Assembly (NCBI RefSeq): GCF_000820705.1
Contig: NZ_CCXI01000070.1
Coordinates: 1 to 58,167, forward strand
Direction of reading: 5' to 3'
Length of the DNA: 58,167 bases
Source of the DNA: Clostridium polynesiense
Lineage (GTDB): Bacteria; Bacillota; Clostridia; Clostridiales; Clostridiaceae
Positions 52,477 to 58,167 of the stretch are shown here, piece by piece. Within the stretch, counting starts at the first letter, position 1, and each line of letters starts with the position of its first letter. Both the position numbers and the translations under genes were made by a program. The notes beneath the pieces were generated by a model. That model was not told the origin of the DNA and did not search any database. It saw nothing but the letters and a program-made list of their open reading frames with translations.

Positions 52477-53823
52477 CTATCCAACAATTATTCTATCTTC
52501 AGGATACCTTATACCTGAATTGCTTTTATTTCTGGTCAATGCTAGGACTACTGTTAAAACACCTACTCTTCCAAGGTACATAGTTATTATTAACAACACT
52601 TTACCAATGGTGGTCAGCTCTGTAGTTAACCCTAAGGTTAATCCCACAGTACCAAAGGCAGAAGTAACTTCATACAGTAAATAGTCAAAAGGAGCTCCAG
52701 CCTCTGTTATAGAAAGTATCATTGTTACGGAAATAACCAGTAAAAGCCCCATCATTATAATGGCAAGAGACTTATATACTATATCCTTAGGTATTCTCTT
52801 TTTAAATACCTCAGTATCTTCCCTTCCTTTTATTACGGAGATGATAGTCATAACCAGTATTCCAAAAGTTGAAGTTTTAATCCCCCCTGCTGTAGACCCT
52901 GGCGAGCCCCCGATAAACATTAATATAATTGTGAGAAATATCCCTGCAGTGGTCATCCCAGAAGTGGAAATGGAGTTAAACCCTGCAGTTCTTGGTGTAA
53001 TTGATGCAAATAATGAATTAAACAACTTTCCCTTGAAGGTTAATGGCTGTAGTGTAGCAGGATTATCATATTCGAATAGAAACATTAATAAAGCTCCTCC
53101 GAATATTAAAATAAAGGTCATGAGTATTACCAACTTTGAATGTGTAGACATCTTTTTTAACCCTTTATAGTTATAAATTTCTGACCACACTACAAATCCA
53201 AGACCTCCCACTACTATTAAGGCACCTATAGTAAGTATCACTATTATATTTTCTGAATATGCTGTTAAGCTTGAAAAGCCTCCCATAAGGTCAAAGCCGG
53301 CATTACAAAAAGCTGAGATTGAATGCCATATGCTATAATAAATTCCCTTACCTAAACCGAACTGCGGTATAAACTGCGTAGACAATAAAAGTGCTCCAAT
53401 AAGCTCTACAGAAAAGGTAAACATTAGAACATACTTTGCAAGCTTAACTAAGCCCTGAATATTAAATGTATTCATTGACTCCTGCATAATTAATCTTTCT
53501 CTTAGAGTTATTTTTTTGCCTAAAATTAAAGAAAGCAACGTAGCAAAAGACATAAATCCTAATCCGCCTATTTGGATTAAAGTAATGATAATAGTTTTGC
53601 CAAAATAACTCCAGTGTGTCCCAGTATCCAGAGTTACCAATCCTGTAACACATACAGCAGATGTAGCTGTAAAGACACAATCTGTAAAATTGGTATAAGT
53701 CCCCCTTGCTGAAGATATGGGTAATGAGAGTAGAAACGCTCCTGTAAGTATTACTGCTCCAAACCCTATTGCTAAAATCTGAACTGGATTTAACTTGATT
53801 TTTTTAAACTTCTTTTTCTCCAT
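52477..53823 (-). CDS. ktrB: KtrB, potassium/sodium symporting channel subunit
   Basis: The 448-residue membrane protein contains the four repeated membrane-pore-membrane units of the Trk/Ktr/HKT superfamily. Selectivity-filter glycines are visible in TSAVCVTGL, SAFCNAGFDL, TPRTAGFNS and SAFGTVGLTLG. KtrB takes up K+ with Na+ coupling when complexed with KtrA, supporting osmoregulation. It has AGAGGTG before the ATG and lies downstream of the rplT terminator. Confidence 0.94.
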   Translation of the reverse strand: MEKKKFKKIKLNPVQILAIGFGAVILTGAFLLSLPISSARGTYTNFTDCVFTATSAVCVTGLVTLDTGTHWSYFGKTIIITLIQIGGLGFMSFATLLSLILGKKITLRERLIMQESMNTFNIQGLVKLAKYVLMFTFSVELIGALLLSTQFIPQFGLGKGIYYSIWHSISAFCNAGFDLMGGFSSLTAYSENIIVILTIGALIVVGGLGFVVWSEIYNYKGLKKMSTHSKLVILMTFILIFGGALLMFLFEYDNPATLQPLTFKGKLFNSLFASITPRTAGFNSISTSGMTTAGIFLTIILMFIGGSPGSTAGGIKTSTFGILVMTIISVIKGREDTEVFKKRIPKDIVYKSLAIIMMGLLLVISVTMILSITEAGAPFDYLLYEVTSAFGTVGLTLGLTTELTTIGKVLLIITMYLGRVGVLTVVLALTRNKSNSGIRYPEDRIIVG

Positions 53824-53930
53824 TTAATCACCTCTATAGCCCTTGGGTGTTCAACTTTATTATATAATAAATAACTCTCATTAAAAATATTAAGTATAAT
53901 TAAACTTTTAAAGAAAATAATTTAAATATA

Positions 53931-53961
53931 ACAAAAATGCGACATGAGCCGCATTTGTTAT
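53931..53961 (-). terminator. Terminator after rplT
   Basis: AAATGCG (53935-53941) pairs with CGCATTT (53950-53956), with further A-T pairs after a small bulge, at the very end of rplT. On the minus strand TTTTTGTTATATTT follows. It ends the infC-rpmI-rplT operon before ktrB. Confidence 0.75.
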
Positions 53962-54320
53962 TAAAGGTTTATTTGTTTTTTTGCAATTTCAACTAATTCT
54001 GTAAATGCTTTAGGATCATTTATAGCTATTTCAGAAAGCATCTTTCTGTTTACATTAATACCTGCAAGCTTCATACCGTTCATAAATCTTGAATAGGATA
54101 AGCCATTCATTCTTGTAGCTGCATTTATTCTAGCAATCCATAGCTTTCTAAAATCTCTTTTCTTAAGCTTTCTTCCAACATATGCATTTCTTAAAGCTCT
54201 AATAACAGACTCATTAGCAGTTTTGAAAAGCTTACTTTTTCCACCATAGTAGCCCTTCGCAAGCTTTAATACTTTTTTATGATTTTTACGAGCATTAACC
54301 GCTCTCTTAACTCTTGCCAT
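53961..54320 (-). CDS. rplT: Ribosomal protein L20
   Basis: The 119-residue protein has the standard L20 sequence, with the basic N-terminal helix [20 protein letters not shown] and [12 protein letters not shown]. It binds 23S rRNA early in 50S assembly and, in Firmicutes, represses its own operon by binding the leader upstream of infC. The ATG has AGGAGG eight bases upstream. It is the last gene of infC-rpmI-rplT. Confidence 0.97.
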   Translation of the reverse strand: MARVKRAVNARKNHKKVLKLAKGYYGGKSKLFKTANESVIRALRNAYVGRKLKKRDFRKLWIARINAATRMNGLSYSRFMNGMKLAGINVNRKMLSEIAINDPKAFTELVEIAKKQINL

Positions 54321-54346
54321 TTTGCAAACCTCCTATCAGTAGTTTT

Positions 54347-54544
54347 CTATAGATATGGTAATAATTTCTTCATGTTCTTTTCTTGTGTAGGTGATACTAA
54401 AGAAGATTTTCTTAAGTTTCTCTTTCTTTTAGAACTCTTCTTAGTTAAAATATGGCTTTTGAAAGCTTTTGCTCTTTTAAGCCTTCCGCTACCTGTTTTC
54501 TTAAATCTTTTTGCTGCACCTCTATGAGTTTTCATTTTTGGCAT
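54347..54544 (-). CDS. rpmI: Ribosomal protein L35
   Basis: This 65-residue, very basic protein has the L35 signature [20 protein letters not shown] at its start and ends in KKLLPYL. It sits between infC and rplT with short gaps, in the universal order. It carries the AGGAGG-type ribosome binding site. Confidence 0.97.
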   Translation of the reverse strand: MPKMKTHRGAAKRFKKTGSGRLKRAKAFKSHILTKKSSKRKRNLRKSSLVSPTQEKNMKKLLPYL

Positions 54545-54564
54545 GATAAAATCCTCCTCTCAAG

Positions 54565-55080
54565 TTATGCTTTCTTAGGAGCCAAAATCATGGTCATATT
54601 TTTCCCTTCAAGTTTAGCTGGCTTTTCGATGACACATACATCTTCTAATTTAGAAGCAAAATTCTTAAGTATTTTTTGCCCAATATGTGAATAATCCGCT
54701 TCTCTACCTCTAAACCTTACTGTGACCTTAACCTTGTCTCCATCTAGTAAAAATTTTCTAGCATTATTAGCTTTTATGCTTACATCGTGTTCTTCTATAG
54801 ATGGACTAAATCTAATTTCTTTAACATTTATAACTTTTTGTTTTTTCTTAGCTTCTTTATCTTTTTTTGACTGCTCATAGATAAATTTACCATAATCCAT
54901 AAGCTTGCAAACGGGTGGTTTTGCACCAGGAGATATCATTACTAAATCTGTTTCTTTTTCCTCTGAAAGCCTTAAAGCATCTCTAGATGACATTATTCCC
55001 AGCATGGAACCATCAACATCAATTACTCTTATCTCTTTTTCCCTAATCTCTTCATTAAGTAAATAATTCTTATTATTAAT
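54565..55080 (-). CDS. infC: Translation initiation factor IF-3, with AUU start codon
   Basis: IF-3 discriminates against wrong initiator pairing on the 30S subunit and prevents premature 50S joining. The N-terminal domain ([24 protein letters not shown]) and the C-terminal domain ([20 protein letters not shown]) are complete. I place the start at ATT 55080-55078, eight bases after GGAGG (171 residues). No ATG is available at the right place, and infC is known to start with AUU as a basis for autogenous control. The extended frame to 55131 begins in the leader terminator and is not coding. Confidence 0.95.
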   Translation of the reverse strand: MNNKNYLLNEEIREKEIRVIDVDGSMLGIMSSRDALRLSEEKETDLVMISPGAKPPVCKLMDYGKFIYEQSKKDKEAKKKQKVINVKEIRFSPSIEEHDVSIKANNARKFLLDGDKVKVTVRFRGREADYSHIGQKILKNFASKLEDVCVIEKPAKLEGKNMTMILAPKKA

Positions 55081-55222
55081 ACTCTTCACCTCCGGTAATG
55101 TATGGGCATTAAAATATAAAAAGGACGGCAAAGCCGTCCTTTAAATATCACCATGATAAAACAAGTAATACATAACCTTACTAGCAGTGCTGTAAGGTGA
55201 GAAACGGCTGTTTCTGCTTGAC
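55081..55222 (-). promoter_or_regulatory. L20-type leader RNA with transcription attenuator (infC-rpmI-rplT)
   Basis: The leader spans from the predicted start near 55222 to the infC start. It holds the conserved GTTTCTCACCTTAC and AGTAAGG segments of the Firmicute L20 leader, whose pairing imitates the L20 binding site on 23S rRNA. A terminator hairpin (AGGACGGC pairing with GCCGTCCT, 55121-55140) follows, ending in TTTTTATATTTT. L20 binding should favour termination. Confidence 0.85.
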
Positions 55223-55228
55223 ATAAAG

Positions 55229-55257
55229 ATTTTATCATTGAACTTCATCAATGTCAA
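55229..55257 (-). promoter_or_regulatory. Promoter of the infC operon
   Basis: The minus strand has a perfect TTGACA (55257-55252), a 17-bp spacer and TAAAAT (55234-55229). It lies just past the end of ytxC. Confidence 0.8.
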
Positions 55258-55265
55258 CTATTTTA

Positions 55266-56156
55266 TCATATTTTAATTTCATGGGTGCAACAGTACTTGC
55301 ATTTACTGCAGAAGGTAACCCTATCAGTGAAGACGTTTTTAATAGTTTCCAGCACCTCTATATTTTTACAATTATCTTTACCATGAATAATAATTTTTCT
55401 TGGAGAGTTTGTAATCAATCCACTTATGATAATATCTTCTATATTTGCTATTCCGCTAAACTTTCCTTCAGTAAGATCGCTTACAAAATCATGAAAAATA
55501 TCATTGCCGTAGGTATCCTGAATTTTATAGTTGCCTGCTATATCTATAATAATATTTACTTCAAGTATTTTGCTTTCTTGAATATCAACAAAATACTTCA
55601 GTAATTTTATAAACTCGTTATACTCTTTTTCTATCATATACTTTTCAACTATTTTATCTACAACACTTTCTAAATCATATATTAAATCCTTCATTCGAAA
55701 AGTAATGAATCCATTTATATTTATTTCTTTTTTTTCTTCTATACAGCATTTTATTTTTTCTATTATGCTGTTTATTCTATTCATGCAAAACACATAGGTT
55801 TCGTCCATGGTGCTTATCTCTCCCATGAGAACTTTCATAGATTTATCTTCTATATTTAAAATTTCATCATGCTTTAGAAAAAAATAGGTATCTGTAAGCA
55901 CCTCATACATTTCTCTCTTCCTGAAATAATCCACGATGATTTTATATAAAATATTGCTTATATATAAATACACCATTTTCTGCAGATTGTCACTATAATC
56001 GTTATCTTCGCATAATATTTTTATGAAGTGGGTATTTCCTTCAATACTTTCAGATATCCCTAAAATAATATTTTTAGTTTTAAAGTTCTGACGCATATTT
56101 TGTATATCTTCGATTAAGTTCATCTCTCCTTCGTAGGCAAGTTTAAGAAGCATCAT
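55266..56156 (-). CDS. ytxC: YtxC-like sporulation protein
   Basis: The 296-residue protein is soluble, rich in Ile, Glu and Lys and mostly helical, without a signal peptide. Size, composition and location directly upstream of infC match the YtxC family of endospore formers, whose role is unknown; blocks such as EFIKLLKYFVDIQESKILEV followed by NIIIDIAG fit that family. It ends with a small cysteine group, CSKCKYCC, near the C-terminus, which might bind a metal. The ATG follows GAGTGAGG. Confidence 0.72.
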   Translation of the reverse strand: MMLLKLAYEGEMNLIEDIQNMRQNFKTKNIILGISESIEGNTHFIKILCEDNDYSDNLQKMVYLYISNILYKIIVDYFRKREMYEVLTDTYFFLKHDEILNIEDKSMKVLMGEISTMDETYVFCMNRINSIIEKIKCCIEEKKEININGFITFRMKDLIYDLESVVDKIVEKYMIEKEYNEFIKLLKYFVDIQESKILEVNIIIDIAGNYKIQDTYGNDIFHDFVSDLTEGKFSGIANIEDIIISGLITNSPRKIIIHGKDNCKNIEVLETIKNVFTDRVTFCSKCKYCCTHEIKI

Positions 56157-56306
56157 ACGTACCTCACTCCCTTCTTAAATATAGTATGTATTTAAAAGAA
56201 ATGTATATACAAAATTCTTGAAACAATTATCGACATTATAATTTTGTTTATATTTTTATCTTTATAGATTAAAATAATCTATATACATAAATTTAAGGAG
56301 TTTATT

Positions 56307-57005
56307 ATGAGGTGTGCCATAGTTGATTATAGAATTTCAGAAACAGAAACATACAACTTAGAAAATTTAGGATATAGAGTATTAAAATGTCCCCACTGCA
56401 GTGATGTTTATGAAGGAATATCCGGACATCCTGATATTCAACTATATGTATCATCACAGAAAAGCATTGTAGCGCAAAAAAAATTATCTCCTGATTTTAT
56501 AAAGGATTTAAATCAAACCGGTTACAATATAAACCTAAGCCATAAGGCTTTGTCCTTAAAATATCCCGAAGATATAATATTAAATGCTTTTTCTACTAAA
56601 GATTTTTTTATTCATAATACGAATTTTACAGATAACGAAGTATTAAATTTAGAGAAGAATAAAGAAGTAATTCACGTTAACCAGGGTTACACTAAATGTT
56701 CTATTCTTCCTGTTACAGATAAAGCTGTTATTACTAATGATAATTCAATATTCAAAGCTTTAACCACTCATGGTTTTGATGTTTTGCTCCTCCCCTATGG
56801 GGATATAATGCTTCCCGGATTCAACTACGGTTTTATAGGAGGTTGCGGAGGTAATACCCAAACCGGGGAATTGTTATTTTTCGGAGACTTAAATCATTAT
56901 AAATACGGAGCTGAGGTTATAAGTTTTCTATTAAAATACAGCGTAGAACCAGTCTATTTATATAACGGTCCTCTTAGAGATAGAGGCAGTCTTATTTTAT
57001 TATAA
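56307..57005 (+). CDS. DUF6873-like protein (possible guanidino-modifying-enzyme fold)
   Basis: This 232-residue soluble protein starts after AAGGAG with MRCAIVDYRISETE and contains CPHCSDVYEGISGHPDIQLY, VNQGYTKCSILPVTDKAVIT, LLLPYGDIMLPGFNYGFIGG and LFFGDLNHYKYG. These regularly repeated hydrophobic-strand/loop units fit a pentein (GME) fold, and I associate the pattern with the clostridial DUF6873 family. Conserved His, Cys and Asp residues suggest an enzyme, but no substrate is known. It is monocistronic, diverges from ytxC and runs towards the tRNA array. Confidence 0.65.
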   Translation: MRCAIVDYRISETETYNLENLGYRVLKCPHCSDVYEGISGHPDIQLYVSSQKSIVAQKKLSPDFIKDLNQTGYNINLSHKALSLKYPEDIILNAFSTKDFFIHNTNFTDNEVLNLEKNKEVIHVNQGYTKCSILPVTDKAVITNDNSIFKALTTHGFDVLLLPYGDIMLPGFNYGFIGGCGGNTQTGELLFFGDLNHYKYGAEVISFLLKYSVEPVYLYNGPLRDRGSLILL

Positions 57006-57061
57006 GCACTATATAATTACCTTCAGCTGCTTTCAATGAAAATAAAAACATTAAATTTTCA

Positions 57062-57104
57062 CATAAATAAACCCTTCAAGAAAATCTTGAAGGGTTTATT
57101 TATG
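57062..57104. terminator. 20-bp perfect hairpin ending the tRNA array
   Basis: Positions 57062-57081 pair perfectly with 57085-57104 around an AAA loop. The right arm overlaps the CCA end of tRNA-Cys. It can terminate the minus-strand tRNA array and the plus-strand DUF6873-like gene. Confidence 0.85.
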
Positions 57105-57176
57105 GAGGCGCCACCCGGACTTGAACCGGGGATAAAGGTGTTGCAGACCTGTGCCTTACCGCTTGGCTATAGCGCC
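57103..57176 (-). tRNA. tRNA-Cys (anticodon GCA)
   Basis: The cloverleaf has acceptor GGCGCTA with TGGCGCC (one G-U pair), anticodon loop CTGCAAC, and encoded CCA (57105-57103). It is the last tRNA of the array. Confidence 0.96.
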
Positions 57177-57182
57177 TTAATA

Positions 57183-57257
57183 TGGAGCGGGAGACGGGAT
57201 TCGAACCCGCAACTTTCACCTTGGCAAGGTGACACTCTACCGTTGAGTCACTTCCGC
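57183..57257 (-). tRNA. tRNA-Gly (anticodon GCC), with an acceptor-stem A-C mismatch
   Basis: The anticodon stem TCACC/GGTGA holds the loop TTGCCAA. The T arm and encoded CCA are normal. The acceptor GCGGAAG faces CTCCCGC, which leaves an A5-C68 mismatch (57253 with 57191). The D stem begins with an A-U pair instead of the common G-C. Confidence 0.93.
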
Positions 57258-57259
57258 AG

Positions 57260-57335
<76 letters not shown>

Positions 57336-57337
57336 AT

Positions 57338-57414
57338 TGGCGACTCAGAAGGGGCTCGAACCCTCGACCTCCGGCGTGACAGGCCGGCACTCTAACCAAC
57401 TGAGCTACTGAGCC
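57338..57414 (-). tRNA. tRNA-Asp (anticodon GUC)
   Basis: Acceptor GGCTCAG pairs with CTGAGTC (one G-U), the anticodon stem CCGGC/GCCGG encloses CTGTCAC, and G-CCA ends the gene. Confidence 0.97.
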
Positions 57415-57422
57415 AATTATTA

Positions 57423-57498
57423 TGGTGGGAACAACAGGGATCGAACCTGTGACCCTCTGCTTGTAAGGCAGATGCTCTCCCAGCTGAGCTATGCTCCC
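57423..57498 (-). tRNA. tRNA-Val (anticodon UAC)
   Basis: Acceptor GGGAGCA pairs with TGTTCCC (one G-U), anticodon stem TCTGC/GCAGA encloses CTTACAA, and A-CCA is encoded. It is the first tRNA of the array. Confidence 0.97.
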
Positions 57499-57516
57499 AA
57501 TAATAATTACATAAAA

Positions 57517-57545
57517 ATTATAATATAAACAGATTTTAATGTCAA
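57517..57545 (-). promoter_or_regulatory. Consensus sigma-A promoter of the tRNA array
   Basis: The minus strand has perfect TTGACA (57545-57540), exactly 17 bp, and perfect TATAAT (57522-57517), 18 bases before tRNA-Val. This is the strongest promoter seen in the window. Confidence 0.9.
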
Positions 57546-57590
57546 TGTGGTTCCTATATAATTTATATAAAATTAAGATTCTTTCCCAAA

Positions 57591-58167
57591 TTAGTTATTT
57601 ATCCCCTTAAGCAGTTCTCCAATTTCTTCGTGAGTAAATATATATTTTTCATTACAGAAATGACAGTGAAGCTCTTCATCCTTGCCTTCTTTATAAATAT
57701 CCGTAAGCTCCTTTTTACCAATACTCATAAAAGCTCTCTCCACTCTGTCTCTGGAGCAGTCGCAAAGATATTTTGGTTCGATTTCCTCTGATATCTTTAA
57801 ATCCATATCCTGGAAAATATCTTTTACTATATCTTCTATAGATTTACCTTCTGAAAGCATTTCAGAAATAGGTTTTGACTCCTCAAGTCTGTAAGTAACT
57901 AAATCTGCCAGAAGTTCATCTGCTCCCGGTAACATTTGAATTATAAAACCTCCTGAAGCTTTTATACTGTAATCAACATCTACCAGTACTCCCAAAGAAA
58001 CCGCTGAAGGTGTCTGCTCTGAGGCTGTAAAATAATATGCCAGATCTTCTGCTATTTCTCCAGTATATATGGGAACTTGTCCTACGTATGGTTCTTTAAG
58101 TCCCATATCCTTTATAACCACCAAATTACCATCTTTTCCTATAGCTCCGCCTACATCTAATCTTCCA
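57591..58167 (-). CDS. hslO: Hsp33 (HslO) redox-regulated chaperone, C-terminal part (cut by window edge)
   Basis: The open frame enters from the window edge ([15 protein letters not shown], then [18 protein letters not shown]) and ends at 57591. It lacks only the N-terminus. The family landmarks [31 protein letters not shown] and the C-terminal redox zinc site CDC...CHFC (LCDCSRDR and [11 protein letters not shown]) are present. Under oxidative stress the four cysteines release zinc, form disulfides and activate holdase function. It lies upstream of the tRNA array, which has its own promoter. Confidence 0.95.
   Translation of the reverse strand, partial: GRLDVGGAIGKDGNLVVIKDMGLKEPYVGQVPIYTGEIAEDLAYYFTASEQTPSAVSLGVLVDVDYSIKASGGFIIQMLPGADELLADLVTYRLEESKPISEMLSEGKSIEDIVKDIFQDMDLKISEEIEPKYLCDCSRDRVERAFMSIGKKELTDIYKEGKDEELHCHFCNEKYIFTHEEIGELLKGINN

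Noticed and set aside
53462-53680. Second frame within ktrB (72 codons, minus strand)
   Set aside because: It overlaps ktrB in another frame and shows no independent start signal; shadow frame.
55081-55131. Seventeen extra N-terminal codons of IF-3
   Set aside because: The frame starts with TTG inside the leader terminator; ATT at 55080 has the ribosome binding site and fits the known infC start.

Overview
The window is AT-rich, densely packed chromosomal DNA from a spore-forming, anaerobic, low-GC Firmicute, most likely Clostridium or a close relative. The evidence is the Clostridium-type order mraZ to divIVA, sporulation-linked genes (SpoVD-like PBP, YteA-type DksA protein, YtxC, PdaA-type deacetylase), ferredoxin-linked amino-acid fermentation genes (iorAB with a Ptb-like enzyme), histidine ammonia-lyase, and a selenocysteine tRNA. 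Most genes lie on the minus strand, in tight operons separated by strong hairpin terminators. I see no insertion sequence, prophage or CRISPR array.

Layout. 1-668: 5' part of a GspE/PilB ATPase gene, cut by the window edge. 813-2524: rqcH, broken by a one-base frameshift. 2534-7777: pyrR, a pseudouridine synthase, lspA, a DksA/YteA protein, aroF, aroB and divIVA. 7791-20652: division and cell-wall cluster, in transcription order mraZ, rsmH, ftsL, PBP, murF, mraY, ftsW, ftsQ, DUF881, sbp, DUF881, ylmE, sepF, ylmG, ylmH; murD, murG, ftsA and ftsZ are absent. 20819-20915: tRNA-Sec on the plus strand, facing an unrecognised gene (20976-21563). 21653-24673: ychF diverging from speE, then a PdaA-like deacetylase. 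24771-28128: hutH, a cyclodeaminase gene interrupted by an in-frame TGA, and a YjiH-like membrane protein. 28293-35465: small exopolysaccharide cluster (pgm, TPR protein, CpsC/D/B-type regulators, priming sugar transferase, frameshifted WecG/TagA transferase). 35620-41168: rplY, speA-like decarboxylase, iorB, iorA, ptb-like gene. 41302-50991: DUF523, mutS2, U32 protease family, zapA, pheT, pheS with a Phe T-box. 50992-56156: RNA methyltransferase, ktrA, ktrB, rplT, rpmI, infC with an L20-type leader, ytxC. 56307-58167: a DUF6873-like gene, a five-tRNA array (Val, Asp, Phe, Gly, Cys) and partial hslO.

How the parts work together. The largest theme is septum and peptidoglycan synthesis under a MraZ operator of three 10-bp repeats. 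A second is translation: pheST, infC-rpmI-rplT, tRNAs, ychF, and three factors tied to ribosome-associated quality control (RqcH, YlmH, MutS2). A third is amino-acid metabolism: aryl-pyruvate oxidation, histidine deamination, polyamines and the first two shikimate steps.

Three genes (rqcH, the cyclodeaminase, the WecG/TagA transferase) are each interrupted by one small lesion in otherwise well-conserved sequence. Either the assembly has residual errors or this strain is losing these functions; reads would decide. No clear new defence or mobile system is present. The best leads are the unknown gene beside selC, the in-frame TGA in a selenocysteine-capable organism, the structured Shine-Dalgarno spacer of mraY, and the Ptb-IorAB unit without a kinase.
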